NCBI GenBank assembly: GCA_050291935.1
Contig: JBNKKR010000003.1
Span: forward strand, 73,609-137,608
Direction: 5' to 3'
DNA from: Desulfocapsa sp050291935
GTDB lineage: Bacteria > Desulfobacterota > Desulfobulbia > Desulfobulbales > Desulfocapsaceae
DNA: 64,000 nucleotides
Positions 27,929 to 36,703 of this stretch are shown piece after piece. Position numbers and translations under genes: made by a program. Positions within the stretch are counted from its first letter, which is position 1. Each line of letters opens with the position of its first letter. The notes beneath the pieces are model-generated. The model worked only from the letters and a program-made list of their open reading frames with translations. It was not told where the DNA came from and did not search any database.

Positions 27929-28176
27929 TCCTGCCCTTCACTCACATCCAGATTAGAAAACCATCTGGCGGTATCAAGCTGCTCCCTGCAAATAGAGTTA
28001 TCAGAAAACACCTGATCATAGGCATTTTTCAGATCTACTCTCTTTTCATCAACGACCCTTTCATAAACAATCGTTGAAATGAACTTGCTCCTGCTTATGT
28101 GGTTCTTTTTGCTTAAATCGTCTACAATTCGAACCAATTCTTTAGGCATTGTTATTGCCACTTTTTGGGTATTCAT
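27922..28176 (-). CDS. Ribbon-helix-helix antitoxin partner of the MazF-type toxin
   Basis: 84 aa from the ATG at 28176, which has GGGAGG upstream; a longer frame to 28203 has no such site. The N-terminus (TQKVAITMPKELVRIVDDL, then SRSKFISTIV) is a typical CopG-like ribbon-helix-helix DNA-binding fold. The acidic, aromatic C-terminus (DTARWFSNLDVSEGQEW) would wrap the toxin. It overlaps the toxin start, and the pair probably self-represses. Confidence 0.85.
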   Translation of the reverse strand: MNTQKVAITMPKELVRIVDDLSKKNHISRSKFISTIVYERVVDEKRVDLKNAYDQVFSDNSICREQLDTARWFSNLDVSEGQEW

Positions 28177-28239
28177 AGAAGATCCTCCCTTTTGGTATGA
28201 CAATTCAGGAATACCAACTTATGACATCTATGTCAACAA

Positions 28240-28295
28240 GCTGGAGTTTAGAGTTTCAGCAAAGTGACCGGCTCCGATGATAGGGGACTGAATTT
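28240..28295 (+). repeat. Dispersed repeat: CAAGCTGGAGTTTAGAGTTT ... GGGGACTGA type
   Basis: Related sequences occur at about 55846-55875 (same strand) and 58184-58230 (opposite strand). All share an AGTTT(T/C)AG core followed by a GGGGAC box. It lies in the gap between the toxin-antitoxin pair and pilT. It is probably a relic of a mobile or REP-type element. Confidence 0.55.
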
Positions 28296-28366
28296 TTTTC
28301 ATAGCTTTTTAACCGGGAGGCAGATTTGTTTTTGCATAAACAACAGACAAGTGGCTCTATTCAAAT

Positions 28367-29422
28367 TTACTGTTCAGGTGCAATAAACAAACTTTTATCC
28401 ATGGCCTTTTCCCTTGCTGCCTGTTGGGTTATCTTTCCTGTCTCTAACAACTCCTGCAGGTGTTTATCCATGGTTTGCATCCCTTGATTAGTTCCTGTCT
28501 GGATAAGGGAATTCACCTGGGTAATTTTTCCTTCCCGAATAATGGACGCCAGGGCCGAAGAGCCAAGAAGTACCTCTATGGCCGCACACCTGCCTCTACC
28601 GTCTCTTGTTTTTAAAAGCTGCTGAGCAATCACCGCCTTTAATGACTCGGAAAGCATGGTCCTGGTCTGGGCCTGCTGTTCGGTGGGAAAGGCGTTGATA
28701 ATCCGGTCGATGGTCTTCGCGGCACTGTTGGTATGGAGCGTCCCAAAGACCAGAATACCCAGCTCAGCACAGGTCAGTGCCAGGGAGATGGTTTCAAGAT
28801 CACGCATTTCCCCCACCAGAATCACATCTGGATCTTCCCGGTTGGCCACCATCAACGCATCTGCGAAACTTGGCGCATGGGTCCCTATTTCCCGTTGCGA
28901 AAAGATACATTTTTTATTGGGATGAACAAACTCCAACGGATCTTCAATGGTGATGATATGCTTAGGATAAGTTTCATTTATCCTATCAATAATTGCGGCC
29001 ATGGTGGTTGATTTCCCGCTCCCTGTGGGACCGGTCACAAAAACCAAACCCCTCTCATAATCCGCTATCCGTTTCACCACGTCCGGCATATGCAGTTGTT
29101 CAAGGGTGAGTATCTTAGTTGGAATAATGCGAAAAACTGCCCCAACCCCACGATGTTGATACAAAAAGTTACACCTGAATCTCCCCACCCCTGCCAGTTC
29201 ATAAGCCTTATCCAAATCCTTATTTTGTAGAAGTGTATCTTGTTGTGCCGGCTCCAGAATCTCAAAGAGAATCTCTTTATTAGTCTTAGCAGTTAAAACA
29301 GGCGCATCCATGGGAATAAGATCACCACGAAGACGCAAAAGTGGCGGAAACCCAACAACCATATGCAAGTCACTGGCACCATGCTTTGCCATTTCCCTGA
29401 AAAATGCATCAATTTGAGCCAT
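28367..29422 (-). CDS. pilT: PilT-type retraction ATPase
   Basis: 351 aa. It has the N-terminal PAS-like domain (ASDLHMVVGFPPLLRLRG), then a RecA-like core with Walker A GPTGSGKST (near 130), Asp box, Walker B DVILVGEMRD and the His box GTLHTNSAAKTIDRI. The C-terminal motif reads SIIREGKITQV, close to the AIRNLIRE motif of PilT. It drives type IV pilus retraction in homologues. The gene follows a PilT paralogue by 15 nt. No pilin or pilus assembly genes are present in this window. Confidence 0.92.
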   Translation of the reverse strand: MAQIDAFFREMAKHGASDLHMVVGFPPLLRLRGDLIPMDAPVLTAKTNKEILFEILEPAQQDTLLQNKDLDKAYELAGVGRFRCNFLYQHRGVGAVFRIIPTKILTLEQLHMPDVVKRIADYERGLVFVTGPTGSGKSTTMAAIIDRINETYPKHIITIEDPLEFVHPNKKCIFSQREIGTHAPSFADALMVANREDPDVILVGEMRDLETISLALTCAELGILVFGTLHTNSAAKTIDRIINAFPTEQQAQTRTMLSESLKAVIAQQLLKTRDGRGRCAAIEVLLGSSALASIIREGKITQVNSLIQTGTNQGMQTMDKHLQELLETGKITQQAAREKAMDKSLFIAPEQ

Positions 29423-29437
29423 AATTGTTTCCTTTCC

Positions 29438-30523
29438 TCAGCTCTGCGCTGTTTCAAGACGCTGCCCAGCAGGCATAAAACGTTTTAATAGCATTTTATT
29501 CTCCACATTTGCCATTGCCCCCTGCAGACTAATTTTACCATCACTCAGCAGTGCGACAATGGACTCATCCATCAGCCGCATACCGGCCGTTTTCCCCATC
29601 TGCAAAGCGGACTGAATCTGGTAGGTCTTGTTATCACGAATAAGGTTGGCAATGGATAAGTTTCCTATCAATATTTCAAGGGCCAGTTGCATACTTTTCC
29701 CATCACTTCCGGGAATAAGACGTTGGGTAATAACCGCCTTTAACGACTCGCTCAACATGGCTCGCACCTGATTTTGTTCCCCAGGCGGATAGGAATCAAT
29801 GATCCGATCAACGGTTTTTGCCGCATTTGACGTAGACAGGGTTCCAATCACCAGATGTCCGGTTTCGGAGGCGGAAATTGCAAGGGAAATGGTGTCCAGG
29901 TCTCGTAACTCACCAATAACAATAACGTCCGGATCCTGTCGCAAGGCCCCTTTTAAGGCGTTTTTATAGGAGAGCGTACTCCTCCCAAGTTCTCGTTGAT
30001 TGACCACTCCCTTTTTATAAGGATGGATAAACTCTATGGGGTCTTCAACGGTCAAAATGTGATGACTCCGTTTTGAATTGATATAATCAACCATGGCCGC
30101 CAGGGTAGTTGTCTTCCCATGCCCGGTGGCACCAGTCACCAAAATAATTCCCTGGTGATTATCCAATATTGAATAGACAACGTCGGGGAGGCATAGCTGG
30201 GCAAATGTAGGTATTTCAGGAGGAATAACCCGAAAAACTCCACTCACCCCATTATTATGCAACATGGCGCTTCCCCGAAAACGTCCCAATCCCTCAAGTT
30301 CATAGGCAAAATCAATCTGCTGCTTATCCGCCATGCTCTTTCGCTGCGCTGGGCTCAGCAACTCCTCAACCACTTTCACACTCTGCTCGGCGGTGAGTGG
30401 TTGACTTTTCAGACGCACCAGCTTCCCCATATGACGCACCATAAAAGGTTCACCAGGAACCACATGTACATCCGATGCCTTCATATTGATTGCCGCTTTG
30501 AATACCTTATCCAGTATGGCCAT
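29438..30523 (-). CDS. PilT/PilU-like pilus ATPase
   Basis: 361 aa, paralogous to its downstream neighbour. Walker A is GATGHGKTT (His in place of the usual Ser), Walker B DVIVIGELRD, followed by IGTLSTSNAAKTVDRI, where the usual HT of the His box is altered to ST. The C-terminal motif is NLIRDNKTYQI. The His-box change suggests altered catalysis, as in accessory PilU-type ATPases. It is co-transcribed with the 78-aa gene upstream and with pilT. Confidence 0.88.
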   Translation of the reverse strand: MAILDKVFKAAINMKASDVHVVPGEPFMVRHMGKLVRLKSQPLTAEQSVKVVEELLSPAQRKSMADKQQIDFAYELEGLGRFRGSAMLHNNGVSGVFRVIPPEIPTFAQLCLPDVVYSILDNHQGIILVTGATGHGKTTTLAAMVDYINSKRSHHILTVEDPIEFIHPYKKGVVNQRELGRSTLSYKNALKGALRQDPDVIVIGELRDLDTISLAISASETGHLVIGTLSTSNAAKTVDRIIDSYPPGEQNQVRAMLSESLKAVITQRLIPGSDGKSMQLALEILIGNLSIANLIRDNKTYQIQSALQMGKTAGMRLMDESIVALLSDGKISLQGAMANVENKMLLKRFMPAGQRLETAQS

Positions 30524-30553
30524 CGTCTCTATCCCTTTCCAATACAGAAGCTG

Positions 30554-30790
30554 TTACAAGACACTCTCAGCGGGTAAAATAATTTCTATGCTTTCTACAA
30601 GCACGTTTATAAACTCACTCTTGAGGAGCTCTTTCTCATCGTGATTGCTCACCTTCGCTTTGGTCACCACCATAAATGTTTTTGCCTCATTCATAAAATC
30701 GGTGAGCCTTGCTCCGGGCATCAAATCAATTTCCCCTTCGATTCGAAAATCGGCAGTTAAAATAACAACATCCGTTTTAAGTGTGGACAT
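30554..30790 (-). CDS. Small conserved protein at the head of the pilT operon
   Basis: 78 aa, not assignable to a characterised function. It has alternating hydrophobic beta segments (TDVVILTADFRIEGEIDL, then FMVVTKAKVS) around PGARLTDFMNEA, suggesting a small beta-barrel (OB- or Sm-like) fold. It resembles small proteins annotated as DUF6812, a weak memory-based match. It precedes the PilU-like gene by 30 nt on the same strand, so a role in pilus control is possible. Confidence 0.6.
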   Translation of the reverse strand: MSTLKTDVVILTADFRIEGEIDLMPGARLTDFMNEAKTFMVVTKAKVSNHDEKELLKSEFINVLVESIEIILPAESVL

Positions 30791-31063
30791 AGCTTTTCCT
30801 ATTCAAATTGGGATCGTTATTTACTTCAGAATGCCATCATTTTTTAAGCTTATAAGCTGCCCGGGAAGAAGTCAAACGGAACGCGGATGGCACAATCTAT
30901 TCCTCACCTCTTTAAATAGTGAGTATCATACTTCTGTTAACACTATCTTCATCACCTCTTATACAACTTGTAATGGTTCTATAATAATTTTCTAACATTC
31001 CCCCTGTACCTTCCCTGCCAATTGCTTAACGAGATGATTGTTGAGCGTTGTTCTTCTTCCTCC
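30791..31063. other. Divergent intergenic region between the pilT operon and phnC
   Basis: It should hold promoters for both directions. On the plus strand TATAAT occurs near 30980 but without a matching -35. A sequence CTGTTAACACTATCTTCAT near 30935-30953 only faintly resembles a Pho box. No coding sequence is supported. Confidence 0.4.
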
Positions 31064-31110
31064 CGATCGACAGGGCATCTCTAAAAAGTTGCCCAGTCGA
31101 TCGTATTTTT
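31064..31110 (+). promoter_or_regulatory. Strong leader hairpin directly before phnC
   Basis: CGATCGACAGGGCA (31064-31077) pairs with TGCCCAGTCGATCG (31090-31103) with one mismatch around a 12-nt loop, followed by TATTTTT. The stem ends about 10 nt before the CGGAG ribosome-binding site of phnC. It can be an attenuator or leader terminator gating the C-P lyase operon, or an mRNA-protecting hairpin. Confidence 0.7.
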
Positions 31111-31124
31111 AATACGGAGTTTTC

Positions 31125-31970
31125 ATGATTTCGCTTGACTCGGTTTCACTTGGATACACACATGCTTCGGTTCTTTCACAACTTTCCCTTCGCGTTGGAG
31201 AAGGTGAATTCCTGGGTATTATCGGTTTATCCGGAGCTGGCAAATCCACTTTGCTCATGTCCATTATCGGTGGGCTACGCATTTTAGAAGGGAAATATCA
31301 CGTCTTTGGCTACGATCTCACCACAATTAAGAAAAAAGATTTACGGCTGCTACGATCCAAAATTGGATTTATCTTCCAGGGCTACAATCTGATCAACAGA
31401 CTAAGTGTCTTTCATAACGTTATGAGTGGCATGCTCAAAGATATCCCCTTGGGGAGATCTTTGGTGAAGTACTACAGCAGCGAAGAAACGGATAAGGCAT
31501 ATGAATATATGCAAGTCGTTGGCATAGAAGATCTGGCCCTGAAACGATGCGATGAACTCTCTGGAGGACAGCGGCAACGGGTGGCCATCGCAAGGGCCCT
31601 TGCCCAGGAGCCAAAAATTCTGCTTGCCGATGAGCCGGTGGCAGCCCTTGATCCCAAAAGTGCAATCCAGGTTATGGATGTGCTGAAAACGGTGAACGAA
31701 TCTTACGGGGTAACGGTTGTCAGCAATCTACATCATATCGATTTTGCAAAAGAATATTGTCACCGTATCGTTGGTGTGGGCAATGGAAGCATTTCCTTTG
31801 ATGTCCTTACCCAGGATCTTAAAGCAGCACATCTCAATCGTATTTATGACACCCCCCAACCGGAATCGGATACGTTGTCCATAGAAGGTATTTTTGACCG
31901 GCTTCGTGACAAGGCAAACAAAACCACCACCGAAAAACTGCCAATGGACAGGGAGCCAGAGGCGGTATAG
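31125..31970 (+). CDS. phnC: Phosphonate ABC transporter ATP-binding protein
   Basis: 281 aa. Walker A GLSGAGKST, Q-loop FIFQGYNLINRLSV, signature LSGGQRQRVAIARALAQ and Walker B KILLADEPVAALDP, matching PhnC closely, with an extra 30-residue charged tail. It energises uptake of phosphonates with PhnD and PhnE. ATG with CGGAG upstream, right after a strong hairpin. It is the first gene of the phn operon. Confidence 0.95.
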   Translation: MISLDSVSLGYTHASVLSQLSLRVGEGEFLGIIGLSGAGKSTLLMSIIGGLRILEGKYHVFGYDLTTIKKKDLRLLRSKIGFIFQGYNLINRLSVFHNVMSGMLKDIPLGRSLVKYYSSEETDKAYEYMQVVGIEDLALKRCDELSGGQRQRVAIARALAQEPKILLADEPVAALDPKSAIQVMDVLKTVNESYGVTVVSNLHHIDFAKEYCHRIVGVGNGSISFDVLTQDLKAAHLNRIYDTPQPESDTLSIEGIFDRLRDKANKTTTEKLPMDREPEAV

Positions 31971-31999
31971 CAAGAAAACCATTACAAGGAGATTAGATC

Positions 32000-32869
32000 A
32001 TGAAACGTTTAGCAATGACTTTACTTGCCCTCGTAGCACTCACTGCCATGAGTGTTTCGTCTGCCTTTGCAGACAAGGATTGGCCCACCGAAATCACCTA
32101 CGGTGTGATTCCCGTAGCCTCTTCCAGAAACATGTCGGACAGTTTTGGCGGTCTGGTGAGTCATCTTGAAAAAGAGCTTGGCATTAAAGTAAAGTTACAG
32201 GTCGCTGGTGATTACGCAGGTGTTATTACCGGGATGCAGCATGGGCATATTGACCTTGCCTACCTTGGGCCAAAATCGTATTGCGAGGCCGCCAAAAGAG
32301 CCAATGCAGAGGCCGTTGTGGTCGAAGTTGGACAGAGTGGCATTGCCGGATACCATGGCTATATTATCACGAAGGCAGGATCAGGTCTTAAAACCTTAAA
32401 AGACCTTCAAGGGAAAAAATGGGCATTTACTGACCCTCACTCCACTTCCGGAACGCTGGTGCCCACCGTTTATTTCAACAAAATCGATGTTGATCCGCAA
32501 AGTTATTTTGGCAAAGTAGTATACTCCGGTAGCCATGAAGCATCCATTCTCGCTGTAAAAGCAGGAAAAGTTGACGGCGCTTCAACAAATGATCTTGATT
32601 TTGACCGCGGCCTTGGCACTCACTGGAACAAGGATGATTTCAATATCATCTGGACATCTGATCTTATCCCGGGATCTCCCATGGCAGTTCGCAAAGATTT
32701 GCCGGCTTCCTTAAAAGAGGCTATCCAAAAGGCCTTTGTTTCCTACACCGACAAAGATGGCCTGGAAAAACTGAAAATTTCCGGTTACCAGATGGCCAAC
32801 GACAAAATGTACGATGGCATCAGACAACTTATTGCTGCCAAAAAAGCATTAAAGGTTGCCAAAAAGTAG
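32000..32869 (+). CDS. phnD: Phosphonate-binding periplasmic protein
   Basis: 289 aa with a clear signal peptide ending SSAFA before DKDWP. The mature part has the PhnD pattern: YGVIPVASSRNMSDSF, a DLAYLGPKSY segment contacting the ligand, AFTDPHSTSGTLVPT and SGSHEASILAVKAGKVDGA. It captures phosphonates for PhnCE. AAGGAGA precedes the ATG. A perfect hairpin follows the gene. Confidence 0.95.
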   Translation: MKRLAMTLLALVALTAMSVSSAFADKDWPTEITYGVIPVASSRNMSDSFGGLVSHLEKELGIKVKLQVAGDYAGVITGMQHGHIDLAYLGPKSYCEAAKRANAEAVVVEVGQSGIAGYHGYIITKAGSGLKTLKDLQGKKWAFTDPHSTSGTLVPTVYFNKIDVDPQSYFGKVVYSGSHEASILAVKAGKVDGASTNDLDFDRGLGTHWNKDDFNIIWTSDLIPGSPMAVRKDLPASLKEAIQKAFVSYTDKDGLEKLKISGYQMANDKMYDGIRQLIAAKKALKVAKK

Positions 32870-32888
32870 CCCGCACAGATCCTCTTGA

Positions 32889-32920
32889 TATGCGCTAAGA
32901 AAGCAATTTCTTAGCGCATA
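32889..32920 (+). promoter_or_regulatory. Intercistronic hairpin between phnD and phnE
   Basis: A perfect 14-bp inverted repeat, TATGCGCTAAGAAA and its complement, around the loop GCAA. No T-run follows, so it probably protects the phnCD message end or lowers read-through, giving more binding protein than permease. This is common downstream of periplasmic binding protein genes. Confidence 0.8.
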
Positions 32921-32959
32921 CACCATATTCCTTTCAATTAGACCCCAAAAAACGAGATA

Positions 32960-33832
32960 ATGACAACAGCGCAGATATCCCCAGCTTTTTTACAAAAAGA
33001 AGTTTCTCCATTTCGCCGGCAGACTGTCACTATCTTCCTTGTCCTTTGTTTGGTCTATGCGACAAGTTGGCTTGACACGGAAATGAGTGTTGGCAGCCTC
33101 ATCGATGGCGGGGGATTTATGAAATCCTATATCGTCGGTAACCCTGAAATTGCAGGATCCAGCTTTTTTCCACCATCTTTTATTGTCAATGATGTTCTGG
33201 AATATAGTAAGGCGATGTACGAAACCATTGAAATGGCGGTGGTAGCCCTTTTTCTCTCCATTGTGGTGGGTTTTCCACTCTCACTTCTGGCATCACGAAA
33301 TATTTTAAAGATACTTATCCCCGGAAGATCACTTTTTGCTAAAACCACACGCCGCAGTATCTATCTTGTGGCGATGCTGATCGCCAATATCTTTCGTTCC
33401 ATAAATGAAATCGTTTGGGCCTTGCTCTTTGTTTCGGCGGTGGGGCTGGGCCCCATGGCTGGAATTTTGGCACTTGCGGTACATACTTCCGGGGTGCTGT
33501 GCAAGCTTTTGGCCGAAGGGAACGAGGCCATTGACCCTGGCCCGGTAAAGGCGCTGACCGCCACAGGCGCCAGTTTTCCAAAAATTATTGTCTATGCGGT
33601 TTTGCCCCAAACAATGCCGCACTTTATATCCATGGTGCTTTACCGCTTTGAATCGGACGTGCGTAGTGCCTCCATCCTGGGATTTGTGGGAGCCGGTGGA
33701 ATTGGTTTTTATCTTTTTGATAAAGTTCGAGCCTTTGAAAACGCGGATGTCACAACGATTATCCTCATTATAGTAATAACAGTTTGGTTTATAGACAAAT
33801 TAAGTGCAACCGTTAGGAAAAAATTTATTTGA
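32960..33832 (+). CDS. phnE: Phosphonate ABC transporter permease
   Basis: 290 aa with about six membrane segments. The family region includes IFRSINEIVWALLFVSAVG and the EAA-like loop ALTATGASFPKIIVYAVLPQ before the last segments. GFVGAGGIGF near residue 235 is typical of PhnE. It forms the membrane channel with PhnC and PhnD. Only one permease gene is present. It ends 2 nt before the phnG start. Confidence 0.95.
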   Translation: MTTAQISPAFLQKEVSPFRRQTVTIFLVLCLVYATSWLDTEMSVGSLIDGGGFMKSYIVGNPEIAGSSFFPPSFIVNDVLEYSKAMYETIEMAVVALFLSIVVGFPLSLLASRNILKILIPGRSLFAKTTRRSIYLVAMLIANIFRSINEIVWALLFVSAVGLGPMAGILALAVHTSGVLCKLLAEGNEAIDPGPVKALTATGASFPKIIVYAVLPQTMPHFISMVLYRFESDVRSASILGFVGAGGIGFYLFDKVRAFENADVTTIILIIVITVWFIDKLSATVRKKFI

Positions 33833-33834
33833 TC

Positions 33835-34260
33835 ATGAAGAGTACAATCTCAAGAGAAGAGCTGAATTTTTATCTCCAGCAAGTCGATCCCGAGCTCCTT
33901 TTTTCTGTAAAAGAGAAAATAGAATTCAACGCGAATGTAAAGGTGGTTCAAGAACCATTGGAAGAAACTGTGATGCTTCCAGTAACCGATCCGGTTAGCA
34001 AAGGATCTTTTTACAGTGCCGAGGTTATGGTCACTTCTGCCATTGTCAGGGTCAATGAAACATCGGGATGGTCGATGGTTTTGGATGCAAACAAAAAACT
34101 TGCGCTCCATATCGCAATTTTGGATGGAGCCCACGCTGCAGGTATTGAAACGGTGGCCATTACAGAACTTATCCTGGCAGGAAAAGAATCCCACTCTCTT
34201 AGAAACAAAAAGATCAGCGAACAGGTTGCCGCCACCCATGTCTCTTTTGATCTGATGTAA
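33835..34260 (+). CDS. phnG: C-P lyase subunit PhnG
   Basis: 141 aa from the ATG at 33835, two bases after the phnE stop; an in-frame TTG at 33829 would overlap phnE. Segments VTDPVSKGSFYSAEVMVTSA and DGAHAAG are family hallmarks. PhnG is part of the PhnGHIJK core complex that attaches methylphosphonate to ribose at the nucleotide triphosphate stage. Confidence 0.92.
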   Translation: MKSTISREELNFYLQQVDPELLFSVKEKIEFNANVKVVQEPLEETVMLPVTDPVSKGSFYSAEVMVTSAIVRVNETSGWSMVLDANKKLALHIAILDGAHAAGIETVAITELILAGKESHSLRNKKISEQVAATHVSFDLM

Positions 34261-34282
34261 AAAGTAGTTCCACGAGAAATAT

Positions 34283-34813
34283 ATGGACATTGAAAAACTG
34301 AACCGACACAACTTTCGTAGTTGCCTAAATGCCATGGCAAGACCTGGAAGCCTGCACCAACTAATCCCTTTTGAAAACTCATCAATTTTTGCCGCAGCAG
34401 CCCTGCTCCTCTATGCTGAAGTGAGTTTTTTTCAAAATATTCAAAATGATTGGGAGATTATCAAGGCGATTACCAATGCAACAGAAGAATCAGTGGATAA
34501 GGCTGACTATCTCTTTCTTTCATCGCCCGACAAATCCATCCTAAATGATGCGCAAAGTGGTGACCAACAAAATCCTGAACAGAGTGCCACCCTTATCTGC
34601 AGTTGTCCTGGCTTTAACGAAGGAGCACATGTCACAATACAAGGTCCGGGTATAGATGGCTGTCACGAGGTGATCCTTCCCGCAACAGAAGATTTCCTTT
34701 CAAGTCTAATGAAAAAAAACAAACATTTCCCATTGGGTGTTGACCTGTTTTTTATTGGGGAAGACATGCAAGTCTGTGGAATACCTCGCTCAACACAGGT
34801 TGAACTATTATGA
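34283..34813 (+). CDS. phnH: C-P lyase subunit PhnH
   Basis: 176 aa. The opening HNFRSCLNAMARPGSLHQL is the PhnH signature, and the end has FPLGVDLFFI. It is an essential dimer partner in the C-P lyase core complex. It overlaps phnI by 4 nt (ATGA). Confidence 0.93.
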   Translation: MDIEKLNRHNFRSCLNAMARPGSLHQLIPFENSSIFAAAALLLYAEVSFFQNIQNDWEIIKAITNATEESVDKADYLFLSSPDKSILNDAQSGDQQNPEQSATLICSCPGFNEGAHVTIQGPGIDGCHEVILPATEDFLSSLMKKNKHFPLGVDLFFIGEDMQVCGIPRSTQVELL

Positions 34814-35862
34814 GTTATGTCGCAATCAAGGGAGGCAGTGATGCCATTCGCGCATCCATAGACTACTTTAACCAGACCATTGAGAAGGCAAGTGAGATCA
34901 GTGATGCTGCCCTGTACAAAGGATTGATTTTTGCCTGTGACCGTATAATGGGTGAAGGTGCGCTGTATAGTGAAACAATGGCCGCAGAGGCAATGCGTCG
35001 TAGCGGAGGCGATTTACTGGAGGCCGCCTTTTACCTTCGAGCTCACCGTTCAACCTGTAAACGCGCAAAAGACGCTTTGCAGCTCAACACCGAAGATATA
35101 CGTGTTGTCAGGCGAATTTCTTCCGCCTTCAAAGATATCGAAGGCGGCCAAATTTTAGGCCCTTCCTGCGACTATGTTATCAGGCTTTTCAGTCACCCGC
35201 GAAACCGTGAGAAGATGCAGGATTTGTTACAGGGACCAAAGGGAAATAGGGTTCCCAGTGCACTGAGCAGTCTACGCAAACGTGACCAGGTAATCACACT
35301 CGCAAGCAAAGAATCCAAACCCTTTGATGTTTCCCGCTCTTTTCCCCTTCCCCCCTATCCCAGAAGCGCCTTAATGCAGGTAATGGCGAGGGGCGAAACC
35401 GGGGCAATGCTTGGCTTTGCCTACACATCCATGCGGGGCTATGGAGACGTGCATCCAACCATCGGAGATCTCCGCATCGGCTATGCCACGGTCCAATACA
35501 CCCACCCCTTTACCGGAAAGAGTGTGAGTATTGGCGAAATCAGAGTGACCGCCTGCGAGGCCATCGGCTCATTTAACAAAGATCCAAAAGACGGAAAACT
35601 GCGCCTTGCCACCGGATTTGGATTTTGTATTGGATGCAATGAGACGAAGGCCATAGCCATGTCCATCCTTGATATGGCCATGCACCACCCCGGCTATTCG
35701 GTGGGAGGTGTCGATATTGCCGCCAATCCTGAAATAATCATTCATCATGTGGATGGAATTGAATCCATGGGATTTGCCAACCATTTCAAACTGCCCCACT
35801 ACGTGACCTTCCAGGCGGATTTACAGGTTCTTCAGAAGGCAAAGGAGCAGACAGATGAATGA
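34810..35862 (+). CDS. phnI: C-P lyase subunit PhnI (nucleosidase component)
   Basis: 350 aa. Motifs MSYVAIKGGSDAI at the start and the later PRSALMQVMARGETGAML and FGFCIGCNETKAIAMSILD fit PhnI, which displaces the purine base of a nucleoside triphosphate with phosphonate. It overlaps both phnH (4 nt) and phnJ (8 nt), so the subunits are translationally coupled. Confidence 0.95.
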   Translation: MSYVAIKGGSDAIRASIDYFNQTIEKASEISDAALYKGLIFACDRIMGEGALYSETMAAEAMRRSGGDLLEAAFYLRAHRSTCKRAKDALQLNTEDIRVVRRISSAFKDIEGGQILGPSCDYVIRLFSHPRNREKMQDLLQGPKGNRVPSALSSLRKRDQVITLASKESKPFDVSRSFPLPPYPRSALMQVMARGETGAMLGFAYTSMRGYGDVHPTIGDLRIGYATVQYTHPFTGKSVSIGEIRVTACEAIGSFNKDPKDGKLRLATGFGFCIGCNETKAIAMSILDMAMHHPGYSVGGVDIAANPEIIIHHVDGIESMGFANHFKLPHYVTFQADLQVLQKAKEQTDE

Positions 35863-36703
35863 AAAAGGTTTTAGCCAACGATTTGCCTTCTTAGATGAAG
35901 ATGCCAAAAAAGAGATCCGCAGGGCCATTCTCAAGGCTGTGGCCATCCCTGGCTACATAGTCCCTTTTGCCTCAAGGGAGATGCCGGTGGCAAGAGGCTG
36001 GGGAACGGGTGGGCTGCAAATAACACTTTCTATTATCAAAGAAGAAGATAATCTCAAGGTCATCGATCAGGGCTGCGATGGATCGATCAATGCAGTCAAT
36101 ATCCGTGAGTTTATTCATTTTGTCACAGGCGTTGCCAAAACAAGCGATACGACAGAGGCCTCCATCATCCAAACCAGACACCGCATTCCTGAGAAACGAT
36201 TGCGTGAAGACCAGATTCTGGTCTTTCAAGTACCCTATCCCGAAGTGCTCACCACCGTGGAACCGGACACCAGCAGGCAAAAACAGATGCATGGAGACAC
36301 TGATTATTCAAAACTTTGGGTACTTCTCTACGAAGACACTTCTCAGTTTGGCGACAGTAGAATCAGTAACCGCTATCCCGTTCAAATCAATGACCACTAC
36401 GTTATGGACCCGTCACCGATTCCCAAATATGATATTCCGGCAATGGATAACTGTGCTGCACTGCAACTATTTGGGGCTGGTCGGGAAAAACGAATCTACG
36501 CGATTCCTCCATACACAAAGGTAAAACCATTAAAATTTGATGATCGCCCATTCAAAGTAGAAACCTTCGAGAACATCAGTTGCGAGCGTTGTGGTGCCAC
36601 AGGTGTCTTCTTTGATGAGATTCGTGTTGGCGATAAAAGACATTTTTATTGTTCAGACTCAGATTTCTGCGACAAAAACTTGGTACAAAACGATGCTTCT
36701 TGA
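35855..36703 (+). CDS. phnJ: C-P lyase PhnJ, radical SAM C-P bond-cleaving enzyme
   Basis: 282 aa. The opening FAFLDEDAKKEIRRAILKA and the region PYPEVLTTVEP are typical. The C-terminal cysteine set CERC-x20-C-x5-C matches the unusual 4Fe-4S ligation and catalytic Cys of PhnJ. It cleaves the carbon-phosphorus bond of ribose-1-phosphonate-5-phosphate, giving the 1,2-cyclic phosphate and a hydrocarbon. Its 3' end overlaps the phnK start by 11 nt. Confidence 0.95.
   Translation: MNEKGFSQRFAFLDEDAKKEIRRAILKAVAIPGYIVPFASREMPVARGWGTGGLQITLSIIKEEDNLKVIDQGCDGSINAVNIREFIHFVTGVAKTSDTTEASIIQTRHRIPEKRLREDQILVFQVPYPEVLTTVEPDTSRQKQMHGDTDYSKLWVLLYEDTSQFGDSRISNRYPVQINDHYVMDPSPIPKYDIPAMDNCAALQLFGAGREKRIYAIPPYTKVKPLKFDDRPFKVETFENISCERCGATGVFFDEIRVGDKRHFYCSDSDFCDKNLVQNDAS

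Noticed and set aside
30935..30953. Possible Pho box upstream of phnC
   Set aside because: Only the first half-site resembles CTGTCAT; the second half matches poorly at the required spacing.
33127..33622. Several minus-strand frames opposite phnE
   Set aside because: Shadows of a well-supported permease gene.
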